NCBI RefSeq assembly: GCF_918797505.1
Contig: NC_092795.1
Coordinates: forward strand, 33,033,131-33,097,130
Source of the DNA: Bemisia tabaci
Taxonomy: Eukaryota > Arthropoda > Insecta > Hemiptera > Aleyrodidae
Length of the DNA stretch: 64,000 nt
Direction: 5' to 3'
The first letter of the stretch is position 1, and every line of letters begins with the position of its first letter. Shown here one piece after another: positions 22,236 through 34,850 of this stretch. A model generated the notes under the pieces. The model searched no databases. It was not told the DNA's origin and was given only the letters and a program-made list of their open reading frames with translations. The position numbers and the translations under genes are program-made.

Positions 22236-23799
22236 ATTTTTCATGAGATTTTTCCACCCTGATTGTGGGCCATGCCACGAGTCACAGCCAGTTCGGCCCT
22301 CTCCACCAACCATGGAGACAATCTTGACTGAATTTTACTTGAGATTCGAAACTCAGGAATCCGTTGCTGGTTGGCTACCGTATTTCAGGCCCTCTTAGAG
22401 CCACAAACGATAAAAAATATTACATTTTTACCAAATGCAAAGATTATAAACTGGAATGTACCGGAGAATTTGGGGGACGTCAGGGAACAAACGGAATGAG
22501 ATAAGGATCGGAGAGAAAAAATTTGGGTTTATCAAAGATTACGAAAAATGTTTAAACTGTGTAATACTTTTTATCGTTCGGTGACATCTATGAATCTACT
22601 TCTCTTAACCTTCCCCACACCATAAAGGGACTCTAAATTTAACAGAGAGGGACCAAGTAACACTATTAGGGGGAAACTGAGTTAGAAGTAGTTTTAATCG
22701 CTGAACGCACTCTTTTCCATGTCAAAAATGGATGTATCGAAAAATTACTTATTTTACATTTGAAATTAACAGGCGTCAAATTCAACTTCTAACGTTTAAT
22801 GCTTTAAAGTTTAATGGATTTTGCATCCCAAGTTTCTTCCCACTTTCCTCCTGATGCTCTCTTCCTCGCCGGGGCTCAGAGAATATGTACTAGATATTCT
22901 TTTACTATAGGGAAAACAATTAATTCGCGTCTTAAGGGGACTTCAGACCTTTTAAAGCAAAATTGCTCCTCCTTTCAAAAGCCGGAATGCGTCCTATTCC
23001 ACGTCCCTCCTTTGGTCGACACACAACACAGGTAAAACCTTTCCACTCTTGTTTAGAAGTTGGAGGATGCGGTGGTTTGTGCGGCGGAAAGACGTATCTT
23101 TTTAAGAGGGAATATTCATTGAGAAAGTTACTTAGTCCCCTGCATCCCCTTCGGTCGTCTTCCCCGACGTTCGACTTGGGAGCAGCGCGCCACCGGTTTT
23201 CCACCCCCATCCTCACCCCTCCGTCCCATCGCCTCCATTCACAGCCCCACCCGCCAGGTCTCCCTTTAAATTCCTTCCGCCGAGTCGGTATGGAACGCTC
23301 CAAAAGAGAGGAACCGAAAATTTGCTTTCCCCGCAAATTAGTGGATACCGATCACTATTTTACCACCCTCTTAAAAATACCTCGATTTTGGTTTTGAATA
23401 GCTGTCATGAACCCTCGCGATGTGGCACCGATGGAGGAGCTTTTCAGCGGGAACTTGCCGCGATGGAGCGTTTAGGAAAATGAGTCGAGAAAACGTTTAA
23501 CGATCTTCTTCTCATTCTTTGCTCGGCTCTCCAGCCCGAGTGGCTTCTTAAAGGCCTACGTTTCTGTGGAGCAAATCCACGGACCATGTCTTCCAAGGAC
23601 GGCGCGGCTCGTGGAGGAAATGAGGAAACGATGACGTCAGCAAATTGAGAAGGTGAAGCGAGGTCGCTCTCTCGAAATTCCGATTGGGAAATGGTCAGCG
23701 TAAAGCCCGATTTTAAAATTCGGGAGAGACGCGCGGTTCAAACAAACGTGCAACGTGACGGAAAATTCTGGATCCTCAGAGTTGAGTTTTTCAAGTAGC
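22236..23799. other. Non-coding stretch, nothing recognised
   Basis: Includes a C-rich block (23140-23290) with overlapping ORFs on both strands (22963-23397 on +, 22932-23336 on -). Neither ORF shows a recognised domain or matching splice structure, so neither is called. Confidence 0.35.
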
Positions 23800-24239
23800 G
23801 ATTGATTAGTTGGACTTCCTTTGATTCGTTGAGTAAATCGTTTAATCGAATGTCCTTTAATTATTCAACTAATTAATCGATTGTTAAAATTTAGATCAAC
23901 TGTTGGATCGATTGTAGGAATATCGATTTACTGTTGAATCCATTAATTATTACCGATTAAGCAAACGTTAAAAACTTCCCAATCCCTATGTCAAATTTCT
24001 AAAAATCAGCACAAAACCTCCAAAAATTATAACGCAAAGCCCAAAAGTCCTGATATTGTAGGGTAACACAGGATTTCAGGAGAAAGCACGGAAATAATTG
24101 TGCCTAAACTTGCCGAATAATCATCGAAAATTTTAAGCAACGATGATTATTGACTCTCAAGTACATAGTGCAAATGCTGATTCACACCTGCATGGGAACC
24201 CCCGCGAACATCCCAGGGCACAGCGAGTCGTATGTTGAA

Positions 24240-24537
24240 GTTGATACTCAAAGCGATAGACAAGGAAGCCGTAGGCAGTACGGAGCGATCTTATTGGCTG
24301 CAAGAACAGGAAGTGAAATCAGTAGTAGAAATACCGTAATTAATAATGGGCTCCTACAGACGACGGGAGAAAATGATGAACTAAGTGTAGGGAGGGTCTT
24401 TAATGGGTTGCCTTTCGTCAGTCTATTACCTACCTCCTATATCCATTTGCAACCACTAGCTTCCACCGAAGGGACCCCATGTCCCTTCTGTCTTCTTTGT
24501 CTGCAGCTTTGTCTATCTATTTTAACAATCAGCCCGC
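24240..24537. mobile_element. Family R foldback repeat, copy R2
   Basis: Left: AAAGCGATAGACAAGG and GTACGGAGCGATCTTATTGG. Right: TTTGTCTGCAGCTTTGTCTA then AACAATCAGCCCGC. The interior GAGAAAATGATGAACTAA is the inverted form of TTAGTCCATCATTTTC in R1. Family A copy A4 begins 11 bases after its end. Confidence 0.65.
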
Positions 24538-24548
24538 ACGTTGGATAA

Positions 24549-24780
24549 CACTGGAAAAAAAACACATTGGATCTAGAGCCCAGACTCTTAAAAACATCGA
24601 CAAGAAAAAATACTCGACTCGATTCAATCGGATTTTTGCTAAATCAAGAACCAAGCCTCTTAATTTGAGCGGATTTTCCTTTTGATTTTAGCAAAAATCT
24701 GATCGAATCAAGAGTATTTTTTCTTGTCAATGTTTTCAAGAGTCTGGACTCTTAGATCCATTGTGTTTTTTTCTCCAGTG
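24549..24780. mobile_element. Family A MITE, copy A4
   Basis: Starts CACTGGAAAAAA and ends TTTTTCTCCAGTG. Flanked by AA on both sides (24547-24548, 24781-24782). Confidence 0.85.
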
Positions 24781-24837
24781 AACGTCGACAACGCAATGCA
24801 CACATGGACGACATAAAGATGAAAGAAGTCAATATTT

Positions 24838-24965
24838 TGATTAAGGATCTATTTCACTAATTTTCGTCGCGCGAATCGTGTTTTACGTAAATTTGAAAGA
24901 GGAAACATATTACAGAATGATTAAATTTGTACTTTGTCCGGTGATCCATTCAAAATTCGCAAGTC
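24838..24965 (-). repeat. Family Z half-element
   Basis: Matches the right arm of the full element at 38342-38905 (CACTAATTTTCG, CGAATCGTGTTTT, GAGGAAACAT, ACTTTGTCC, GGTGATCCATTCA or GTGGTCCATTCA). Confidence 0.65.
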
Positions 24966-25489
24966 GCGCATGCTGATAGGTCGTTTTTTTCTTAAATAAG
25001 GAGTGTGATGATCACCTCGTTTTTCCGCTGGCTCGGACGGATCATTCTCGGATGCTCTTGGAAGATACTCGAGTTGGAGTTCTCAAGTGGCCTCTCGCTC
25101 CAACGCCGTCCACCCCTCCCTCTCCCCCGTCTTCCTTTTTTCGAAAATTCCTTTTTTCCGTTCCCCGTCGAGTGCCAACATCGGAGGCTCCAGGGAGAGG
25201 GATCTTAGCGAGCGGGAGCGGCCTTTGAAAAAGTGCTTAACGGCTCAACGGTGTATTAATAAGCTCTTCGCTAGCCACTTTGCGGCAAAACGCCTCGTTG
25301 TCGATTTTCATCGCCTCCTTCCGCGACTGATTATTGGAATCGATCGGCAAAGATATCGACAAAGAATTCATCGGGAAAAACTCCGATCCTTTCGATTGAA
25401 ATAGCTGGTTGCTGTTGACGAAAAAGCTTAAACAAATGATGGACCAACAATTAAAAGTCTCTCGTAGGTTCATGGTCGCACGAAGGAGG

Positions 25490-25722
25490 GAGGCACAGGG
25501 GCCTGGTCCCCCTCAGAATTGAAAATAGTATCATCTCCCCCCCCTCTCCTTTCGAAAATTCTGGATGGTGGGAAAAAACCCTCATTGAGGATGATCATCT
25601 CTTTCAATGTAGAGTCTTCAATCAATACACCGTGTTCATTCAGTCATAGTATTTTCTAATATTTTCATCATGGAGGCCTCAAAATGCGTCTGAACAGAGT
25701 TAAAATTCCAAAAAATTTCTAG
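25490..25722 (+). repeat. Family K repeat, copy 1
   Basis: Shares AATTCTGGATGGTGG, GTGTTCATTCA, AGTATTTTCTAA and TCATCATGGAGGCCTCAAAA with 37512-37744. Function unknown; probably a transposon fragment. Confidence 0.75.
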
Positions 25723-27839
25723 ATGTGTCGAATGAAACAATTTGAAAGTATTTTGTGCTAAAAATAAGAAAGTAGGTAGTTGTAAGCATTAGCCACAAAG
25801 AAGCAGCAAGCACGAGCAGTATAATGATAACCGAAAAATGAAAACCACGAAACATTTTGAATGAGTCATAGTATGACATCAAAGCATTGCTCCTCAATTT
25901 TTGCTTCCCATGGAGGGCTGTTTGAGTGAGGCTGCACTAAAATCGAGTGACGTCGTTTATCGGTTGCATCGGCGGTTCTTTTTATCCATCATGTGAGCAG
26001 TTCACGGATTATGAAGGACCGCTTCAAGTACGTATTGCGCTACGCACCTAGAGGGCGCACCGGGCCCTGTGAGAATCACACTTAATTATAGAAACATGGA
26101 AAAGTGCACACAAAGGGTAAGGGTGGTAAGAAAGGTGGAAAATAGTGTGCCCTCGAGCATAAAGATCGTGTTAAGTAAAAATGCCGTAAAAACGCTTGGA
26201 TGTTGGGTTTTTTCCATTTCGTTTTTCCACAAAAATATTAATTTTCTAAAAAGAGTATTGATTTTCATTTAGTTTCTCGAGGAATTTCATTCGCTCTCTT
26301 ACAATTAGTGCAATGTCTGCAATATTTTGAAAAGTATATTTATCACTGATTACAAACCTCGTTTATTTGGATTGAAAAGTTCCACAGGCACTTCTTAGCC
26401 CAGATGGCTAAGCCTATCGTCTACCGAAGCAACGTATTTGGTTGATTGACCTGATCTTCAGTTCGATGAGCGGAGGGCTCAGGTCTGAACTGAATTTTTT
26501 GCTTTTATGGGTCATATTCTCTATCAACCGAAGTTTTTCGATTAATTCTCTGAACCGAAAAACTCTCACCGAGCTTTTCGGTTTGAATAACCGATATCTG
26601 TTCTCACCATAATAACGTCTCCGTAAAAGTAATATTAAATCGGAGAAAATAGTATTCTACTGCCTCTTGTTCAACCGCTTTAACTTTGCTTTTTCTCGTG
26701 TGTTTCAGGTAATCATCGACCATTATGTACTTCCAAGTTCCAACCCTCTTCAAAGTTTGGAGACTTTTCGACTTAATCGAATGTAAGCATTGTTACCCCA
26801 ATTTTCATTAGTTGTTTTGAAACGTCGAGTTTAAAATGTAAGGGAGAACATTTACCTCGACATTTACAATGTTTCTCTCTAAAAACGCTCCCACTCGAAA
26901 CGGATTTGAGCCTCTTCAAGTCCCTTAAGCTGCCCTGGAACCCGTGGATCCCCCACTTCCTTTTCAGGGCACCGATTCGGCGAGATCGTTTGTTTCCGTC
27001 AGATCGTCCTTTCAGACACGCGAATTTCAGCAACCCTTGCCAAATAGCTGCAGAAAACCGTGAGCGTCACTCTTTTGAATCGGTGCACAAATCCTTCCTT
27101 CTTGTCGCATACTGCAGCTTAGCCTCCTGGCTCGAAGACGACCAAAACGCAATTAAACGACGGAATTCGGGGGCTGAAAACCGTGGGGTGCGGCGGGGTA
27201 GAGGGGGAGGGGGAGGTTTGCCAAACGAAATGAAAACAAACGATACCGTGCACCTCCCCCGTCTCCCGTTTTCGCAGGTGTCTGCTGTTGTCGGGGTTGT
27301 CGCTTTGACACCAACCAGCGAGGATCAACCGGGGCTATTAAATGGAATAAAGGAAGATTTTTTAAATTTTTTTTTTATTTAACAAGTCTATTTTTTTGAA
27401 CATTTGCCTACAAACTGAATAATTACAGTTAAAATACATATAATTAAAAAGTTGGGCCAATAAACTAAAATTAGTGTCTGAAATCATTGGATGGTTTGTT
27501 CGGGGACTTGTTGATAAAGAAAGATTGGATGAGCTATAAGACGGATAAAACCTCCAGCCCAGTAATACATGGATAGTGTTAAATAAACTATCTATATCTG
27601 CATTGAAAGTTCCGCAACGGTGTGGGACTAAAAAGCCTAAAGTGCCAAAACTGGATCAAATTGACCCAAGGCTTGCTAAAAACTCGTGCCCCGTGCGTTG
27701 GGTTGTGTAAGGCCGGTCAGGTACGTACGAGCGTCAGGTATACAGGTCCACACATACACCCTGAAAAAAAATCAGACATAAAATTTTAAAAAAGAAAAAA
27801 TCAAGTGTCGTTACAGCCGAAGAAAAGATAGAAGTAATC
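25723..27839. other. Non-coding stretch, possible tRNA-like fragment
   Basis: No gene supported. At 26394-26470 a TAGCCCAGATGG sequence resembles a tRNA A box and CAGTTCGATGAG resembles a weak B box, as in tRNA-derived SINEs; the match is poor. A G-rich run lies at 27185-27215. Confidence 0.35.
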
Positions 27840-27889
27840 GGGCCTTGTTTCTTAACTTTTCTCTCGGATCTGAGCGACACGTCTATGGC

Positions 27890-28010
27890 AGCTTAGCGCG
27901 GAGCATTGAGAGTTCACGTCTCGCGCCATCGCGCCTTCAATTTTGCAGCTGCAACACGGACATCCATCAAGCACGAATAGTTGTGTCAATGCGCCTTCAT
28001 CGATGCGTGT
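27890..28010 (-). repeat. Dispersed relative of the family J unit
   Basis: In reverse complement it carries ACAACTATTCGTGCTTGATG, GATGTCCGTGTTGCA and AATTGAAGGCGCGATGGCGC, matching the layout of the 7460-8105 units and very close to 44125-44220. Confidence 0.75.
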
Positions 28011-28753
28011 CCTTTCTCTTGCTCTACTTCCATATTCTGTGATAATGGAGGAGAAGAAAGGGGGATTGTGCCAGTATGTCACCGGAAAGGTGCAAATTAA
28101 AAATTGTTTGTCCTTTTCAAAAATAGAAATATACAATTGATAATTTTTCAGAAACTATCGAAATCAATGTATTTAAATATGGCTCAGTTTGACGCGACTT
28201 GAGACTTTGCGTACAAAGAAAGTCTTCAGCATCTACGGTATAGTTACGATTGTAAAAAAATATCCATCTTCCAATGCGACGTTGCAGTTTTCCGCTCATC
28301 TTCATTGTTTTAAAGAAAAATAAGTAACAGTTAGACGAATTTAACCGAAATCAACTTAACTACATGAGACGTTTCCTAATTCACCTTCAGGTTTATGTTT
28401 TAAATAAAATCTAAGCTTGAAACTTTAAATTTTGCGAATTTAGCCGTCATGGCCCGTATAATAAAGTCGCAGAAAGTTTACAGCCACTAAGTAGTTTCGT
28501 TTTCTATCCAGCAATATATGGCCATTTTTGTAAAAATGTAAAGAGAGACAAGTTTAATCTGCTCAAGGCCACCCAATGGACTATTTCAATTTGAATCTTC
28601 CATTGTGCAGGGCCACCAAGAGTTAGTGAACAAAGTTAAAATATTAACCTTTTTTTTCTTTCTTTCACATTGGCCGTCTATGGACTTTTAAGTCACGAGA
28701 AAATATCAAACATGCTCTGAGCTACAAGTAGCATTCAAACCTTTGTGACGAAC
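28011..28753. other. Non-coding stretch, nothing recognised
   Basis: AT-rich; a short inverted pair (AAGGCCACCCAATGG and CCATTGTGCAGGGCCACC) lies at 28565-28620. Confidence 0.4.
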
Positions 28754-28870
28754 CAGAGGCGGATCCAGCAATTCGGCAACACCAGATTTTCTCCATTTAA
28801 ACCTATGTTAAATAATCGATTCTTGTCGGAGCACCCGGTCCCTCCAAGAATCGATATATTTCTATAGGTA
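28754..28870 (+). mobile_element. Family F MITE, truncated copy F3
   Basis: Intact left end CAGAGGCGGATCCAGC through GAATCGATATATTTCTATAG, then homology stops; the right terminal repeat is missing. Confidence 0.75.
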
Positions 28871-29190
28871 TGGCGTACTGCTGTAAATCTGACGTCACGG
28901 CAGGGTGGAGGGGGCGAGGGAGAGGACCTGGGTCTGCCCGTCCCGTCCATCCACTCGTCCGTGTGAGTCGAGTCGCTGCGCGTAATAATACAGATAATGG
29001 AACAAATTAAATTAGAGAATGTTTTCAGTTTGATTAATAGTTTAAAAGAGCTTGTTGAAAGCTACCTATCCGCGATACCGCGCCCCTCCACCCCCCTTCG
29101 CGCGTCGCTGCGGCTCTTATTATGAAGTCCAGCGGAGGTGTCAGAATAGGCAAGGAGCTTGAGCACCCTCGTCTGTCAGCTGGGCGTACT

Positions 29191-29524
29191 TGTGTAAAAA
29201 GGAACTATGTACAATAGACCGTATTCGATAATGGTTCGATGTATCGTTTGGTTCAAAACAATAGAATATAACCTCAAACCGAACCATTAGGATTTAAGTT
29301 GGGAAAGCTGAAAATGAGAAAATTCTTGACAATTTCACTTCGCATTGGCATAGGTACTCAAAAGAATAAAACATCTGTTACAAAAGACCCGTTCCTCTGA
29401 TTTCTAAATTGACTTTTGAGGCTATGTTTATGTTTTGAACCAATCGATATCGATACAATCTCACCTGTTAGATGTATCGAATACGATCTATGAATTAAAT
29501 GGAAAAGAACTATATGCACAGAGA
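29191..29524. mobile_element. Family D element D3 carrying H2
   Basis: TGTAAAAAGGAACTATGTACA on the left and the direct variant GAAAAGAACTATATGCACAG on the right bracket the family H repeat at 29216-29489. Confidence 0.5.
29216..29489. repeat. Family H repeat, copy H2
   Basis: Ends AGACCGTATTCGATA and ATCGAATACGATCT are inverted. The interior is the reverse complement of 15208-15482, including TCTAAATTGACTTTTGAGGC and TGAACCAATCGATATC. Confidence 0.8.
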
Positions 29525-30179
29525 CAACGTACATAAGAACTATAACATTCTAAGTATAATGTAATCGAGTGAGACAAGTGTTGATTTCTGATGTCACCGC
29601 CATTTGTCGCGAAATAACGGTCGATGAGCATCTTGTTGAGCAAAAATAAGTTAAATTCGCCGAATAATGACTGATGAATGTCGGGATGTGCACTTTGCTA
29701 GGCGAGTTTTTGCAAACTGGATTTTAATTGTCAAACCAATTACTCAACTCTTTGGTCATCAGTCATCGTCAGGCGAATCTAAACGTTCACTTCCAAAACT
29801 AATTTTTACACCATAGTGGGGAAACTAATAGCACATAACATATCAAATTCCCTGCTGAATCATTCCTAGGTTGCAAAACTGACCCAGACGGTTCGAGTTT
29901 TTACAACTTTATGACTGTGCAATTCCCGTCAAAAAATTTGTTGATTTTTGGGTGTGATCAGAAGAAAAGTCAGTGAAAGTTTCAGTTAGAAATGCCCGAA
30001 AGTCAATACAAAACACAAACACCACAAACTCAAATACAATCTATGAGTGGAAATTTTGAACCATTGGAATTTAGTTCTGTTCCTTTGATTGGAAATGACG
30101 ATATGTTGTTTCCAGAATGAGGCGAAAATCGCCATGTTGTCCAATCTTTTTAATATCCTAGAAACCCCCTTGTGAAAGT
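29525..30179. other. Non-coding stretch, nothing recognised
   Basis: No gene or shared repeat seen. Confidence 0.4.
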
Positions 30180-30343
30180 TAGTGGCGAAGCATAAGTGAT
30201 CGATTTTCGATTTTTCTCCATTTTAAGCCATGGTAAATAATCGATTAATAAGGTGTCCGTTGCGAACACCCTGATTATCGATCCTTTTCCATTGGTTTAA
30301 ACGGCAGATCAATCTATATATCGCAAAACACGTCACGCCACTG
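30180..30343. mobile_element. Family F variant (F6), hAT-like
   Basis: Starts TAGTGGCGAAGCATAAGTGA and ends CACGTCACGCCACTG. Flanking 8-mers GTGAAAGT and ATGAAATT match at 6 of 8 positions. Shares GTTGCGAAC, TTATCGATCCTTT and GGCAGATCAATC with F5. Confidence 0.7.
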
Positions 30344-32045
30344 ATGAAATTCCTCGACTTTATCGAATCAGAACTCTTGGAAAACTCCTCGAAAGTCCTC
30401 GATTTCGCTTTCAGAAAAGCTTCCATAAAAAATGGAGCTACGCGTCCGAGTATAGGCTCCTTTGAGAGCGCCGACGGGTTCTCGGGAAACGGAGGAAGGG
30501 GTGGGAGCCGGCAACGCCGAGGGAGTGAAATTGAAAGCGAATTAAAAGCTAAACAGAGAGGAGATGAGCTTTCGGTTTGACGGCAGACGCCCGGGCCGGG
30601 CAGGGGAGGGGGAGGGGAAATGTGATTAAACTGGCCAGCACTCGTCTTATTATTACTTTCTCCCCCCGCCGCCCCTCGGCCGAGCCGTCTTAGTGGCGGG
30701 GGCTGTCACCCCCTCCCCCGCCCCCAGTTGAGGTGAGTCGGCGGATGGTGGATGGTGAGTTAGATGACTCGAAAGGAAAACGGATCGCGAAACCAATAAA
30801 CTTGATCCGGCCGAGGCCGAGCCCGCTTTCCCGCTATTTCCCGCTTTCCCGCCGCGCATTGGATTGAGGCAATAGGAGAGCTCGGACAAAATTTGGAAAC
30901 TTTTTTTAAAAGCTCAAAACTCCGTTTATACAAAATGTTGAGGTTCTATAAGTGGTTTCATTGGTTCCCTCGTAAAATTTTCTTCTGTGAGCACCCCTTG
31001 AACTTTAAAATGTGACGAAATAAACCCAAAAATTTGCAGTTTTAGTCAACGATTTTATGTCCGACCTCTCCAATTGACTCGATCCACTGTGCGCCGTGGG
31101 AATGGACCGGGGGTGTTTACAGCTACCTTCTAGTCCAGTTCTACCGAAAGGAACCGAGTGTTTGGCAAACAGGGAATTTTCGCGGTGCTTAGGGAATTTT
31201 TTCATTTTGAAAGAGGCAGCAGGAAGTGGACCGATTTCTGGCCGATTATGGTATTGCTTGTTTCGTTTGTTTAGCTTTGTTATAGGATTTTACCACACAA
31301 GTAAAGAAGTTTTCCAGTAACACCATAGACATTTAGGGAAAATGGTAGGAATTTTGGTGTGACAAGCCGGAGTTTTTTTTGGCAAAGTTACGGGAAATCC
31401 GGGGAAAGTCGGGAGAATTAGACTTTTAACTCGTCACTGATCACAGGATACATCACACCTATTCTAGAACAATTTGTTTTGTATATCTCATTCAACCGTA
31501 AAGACACAAGGGTGACGATTTCTCGGAAAATATGGCAAGTAAGGATAGGTGAGTAAATTTTTCTGAACTGCGAAAGAGAAGGTATTAGTCAGAAATTTTT
31601 CCCTAAAACCTTGAATTTTCGGTACGCCTATGTTCACACCTGTGCCGTAAAGCTAGAGTCCCTTTACACGGAGAGTCAAGACAACACCCCCTCATGGAGT
31701 CACAAACGGGAATAAAGACTACACAAATTGAGCGTTTTTCGTAATCTTTGATCGGCCCATCCTCAAATTCCTTTCTCCGTTCCTTCTCCCATTTCCATTT
31801 GTTCCTTGCCGAACCCATAATTCCACGGCCAATTCCAGATTATAATCATTGCAATTGGTGAAAATGTAATCTTAATTCCCGTTTGTGACACTGTGGAGAC
31901 CTAAAATACGGTAACCAATCAGAAATGGATTCACACTGTCTTGACTCTAAGTATAAAGGGACTCAAGTTGAAGCTTGGAACGGGCCCGCGCCCCGCAGTC
32001 TCGAATAGTCAAGAAGTTCCAATTTGAAAGTGGCTATCCTGTATA
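30344..32045. other. Non-coding stretch with GC-rich blocks
   Basis: G- and C-rich blocks at 30580-30740 and 30790-30860. No supported gene on either strand. Confidence 0.4.
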
Positions 32046-32298
32046 CTGCCGTGCTAAGGAAGAACGCCGTATGAACATTCGAGAGTTGCCAAATTTCCTT
32101 CGATAAAATGTATATTTCAGAGGAAAGTTATGGATATTTTCCCTGGAAATTTTCAGAAACTTCAGATGAAATTGCAAACAAAATTGGCCAAAAAATTGGA
32201 AGGAAAATATCCATAAGTTAACTGGGAAATTCGTGTTTTATCAAGGGAAATTTGGCAACGCCTGAAGGCTCATACGGCGTTTTTCCTTAGCACGGCAG
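32046..32298. mobile_element. Family V MITE, copy V1
   Basis: Inverted ends CTGCCGTGCTAAGGAAGAAC and TTTTTCCTTAGCACGGCAG. The next inner block, GCCGTATGA ... TCATACGGC, and the motif TTGCCAAATTTCC ... GGAAATTTGGCAA are also inverted. Flanks TATA and TGTA differ by one base. Confidence 0.85.
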
Positions 32299-32799
32299 TG
32301 TACAGGTACTCTCCGTCATATAGGTGGGATCCCACGAGCCAGTGAGTTATATAACGAGACGTCGAGGGTTGTTTTTCCAAGATGGCCGCTCGGATGTAAG
32401 ACGAGTGCGGAGTAAATTATGTCCGTGCTCGTTGCGCGGGCCAATTCATCGGAGTGAAATTATGAACAGAGGCAGCGATAATGCCCCGGCTCCGGCTCCG
32501 GATAAATAACCACGACGAAATACTACCCGACTCCGCGTCCACGTATCGCGTATCCCGTATACAAAGAAATATAAATGCGGACGTATCACTAAAGGAATAG
32601 ATATAAATAAATAACATTCCCCCGCAACGACCGCGGCCGCGGCCCGTGATCTACTCGCGCTACGTGCAACGTCCCCGACCACAACCCCCAACCCCCCACC
32701 CCCTTGCCAAAGTTACCCCCTAAATCCCCGGAAAAGCCCGCCCAAAATGAACAACGTCCTACCCTCCGCCGACGAATGGTTTTTGAACCGAGAGTATAA
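32299..32799. other. Non-coding stretch, GC-rich near 32630-32710
   Basis: No supported gene. Confidence 0.4.
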
Positions 32800-33076
32800 C
32801 AGGGTGTCTACAAGTCCGGAATTTCCGGAAAGTCTGGATATAGTGCTAATTATTTAAGGGCGGTCCGGAAGTACTGGAAAAGTGCGTATATTCCGCAAGG
32901 AGGTCCGGATTTTTTTTTTTAATTTGTTGTTATCTTTGTCGCAGTTTGAGCGAGTAATTAAAATTTTTGAAATTTTTGGGATTTCGTTAATGGGAGGTAC
33001 TGAAAAAGTACTGAATTTTTACTGTTGAGGAGGTACTGAAAATCTGTACTACACGTACTGAAAGGTCTACACTCCC
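32800..33076 (+). mobile_element. Family I element, copy 1 (hAT-like ends)
   Basis: Starts CAGGGTGTCTACAAGTCCGG; carries TCCGGAAAGT, GGGCGGTCCGGAAGTACTG and repeated AGTACTGAA; decayed right end GGTCTACACTCCC. Related to 34101-34402, 43635-44010 and 46190-46345. Confidence 0.75.
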
Positions 33077-33128
33077 TTCCCCATCAGACTGGAAAACTTC
33101 GTCCCTGCCGCAGCCCCAATCAGTCGTC

Positions 33129-33413
33129 CACGGAGAAAAAAACTTCGTGCGTGGGACCCGAAGTTGAGGTCATACAGATCTCTGAAGTTTTCGGATCACG
33201 CATCCGAAAACTTGAGGTCCAGCTGCTGAAGTTCGGGTCAGACATCTGAAGTACTTCGTTATGCACCGAGCACCTCAGATGTGTGACCTGAACCCTTCTG
33301 TATATACCGCAGTACTTCAGATGTCTGACCCGAACTTCGACAGCTGGACCTAAAACTTCAGAGATCCATATGATCTCAACTTCGGGTCCCATGCACAAAG
33401 TTTTTTCTCCGTG
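33129..33413. mobile_element. Family B MITE, copy B2
   Basis: Starts CACGGAGAAAAAAACTTCG and ends TTTTTTCTCCGTG; flanked by TC on both sides (33127-33128, 33414-33415). Arms have ACCCGAAGTTGAGGTCATA and CTGAAGTTCGGGTCAGACAT. Confidence 0.88.
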
Positions 33414-34100
33414 TCATCAGCCAAAATTGCGAAACACTCAGTAGTTCCTAACAAGAAACAAGCAACAGGCGGTATAGACCCCCTCCCCCACAGACTGGAA
33501 AACTTCGTACCTGTCGCAGTCGTAATCAGTCAGTCGTCATCCCGCCATATTTGGTTCGCCTTCAAAATGCATGAACGCAACCCCACGACCTCCACGTAAG
33601 AATGGTCGATTTCCGATGAGATGAGCCTAGCCGGGCGATGATTCCCTGGAGCGGACATCGGCAACGGGGCAGAGGCGGGTGATTAAGCCGTGGCCGTTGG
33701 GATAACTTGAAGACTGGACACGGGGCACGGGTTGTCGAGTCCAGGTTATGCATTGCATTTATCCTAGAACCGAGGTTATTCATAAAGATTTACGAAAACC
33801 CGGACTCCCGGCTCCCGGCTCCCGGCGACGCCCTAAGCCCCGGTGAGATATCACGGCCATTTTTCCGCCAAGCCGAATCCCCGAAACAGTGACCGCTCGC
33901 CGCCGCCCGGTTATTTGTTTCAATGTACTCCCGTCCGGCCGCTAATACCGGAGTCGCCACCGGATTCTCCCAGGAATTGGAATAAAACATGTCAGATTCT
34001 TCGTGGTCCTTGTTTATTGGCAGTACCAGTACTTCGCCCTCTTCCAGTAAATAGAAGGAATTTTACGGAAGAAAAACTTTTGGACCGCGTTAAGCAGAAA
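33414..34100. other. Non-coding stretch with copy of the B2 flank
   Basis: 33493-33540 repeats, with some changes, the sequence just left of B2 (33088-33128): AGACTGGAAAACTTCGT, CAGTCGTC. No gene supported. Confidence 0.5.
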
Positions 34101-34402
34101 CAGGGTGTCTATTCAAGTCCGGAATTCCCGGAAAGTTCGGAAATAGTTCTGATTTTTTAAGGGCGGTCCGGAAGTACAGAAAAAGTGCGGAAATTCCGCA
34201 AGAAGATACGGAATTTTTGTCATATTTATCGCAATTTAAGCGAGAAATTCAAATTTTTGAAATTTTCCGAATTTCGTTGAATGGAGGTCCTGAAAAAGTA
34301 CTGAATTTTTCGGTTGAGGAGGTACTGAATTTCTTGAGAATGTACGGAGTAAGTACTGTAAAAGTACTGATTTTTGGCCAGTGTGTATCAGTAGACACCC
34401 TG
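34101..34402. mobile_element. Family I element, copy 2 (both ends intact)
   Basis: Begins CAGGGTGTCTA and ends TAGACACCCTG, 11-bp perfect inverted ends of hAT type. The interior matches 32800-33076. The flanks do not show a clear 8-bp duplication. Confidence 0.8.
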
Positions 34403-34639
34403 AGAAATGAACCAAGCCACATCATCTATTGCCAAATTTAATTAGGCAAGTACATTTTTTACGTGAAAACGGTTGTGTGGATGTTTGTGCAAATTTCAGC
34501 GAATTTTCTGCATAGTACGAAGCAAATTCCTAAAAATTTTCAAAGGGATCCGCACAAATGTTCTCTTGTTAAAAATTAAAATGCTCCGTTAAATTTGGCA
34601 ACAGCTAATGTGACTTCGTTCCTCTCTGCTAAAAGTGGT

Positions 34640-34850
34640 CCATATCGTCATTGACCAAACGAATAAAGTGATTACATTTCAATTTACGAATTTCCTCTCG
34701 CAAATTACAATTTTACTAGAAAATATTCGGGCGTTTCCAACTGAATGTTTACAATATCTCCTTTGATTTCGGCAAAATAGCAGATTCTTGGGCAGAAATT
34801 GCGCAGTCGTGTTCTTATTATTTAATTTTTTGAATGATTTATGTTACCTT
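34640..34850 (+). repeat. Family X remnant
   Basis: CATTTCAATTTACGAATTTC, CTCGCAAATTACAATTTTAC and TTTCCAACTGAATG follow the 10482-10876 unit in order. Confidence 0.5.

Noticed and set aside
22963..23397. 144-codon ORF on + overlapping a 134-codon ORF on -
   Set aside because: Open on both strands because of C-rich composition; no recognised motif.
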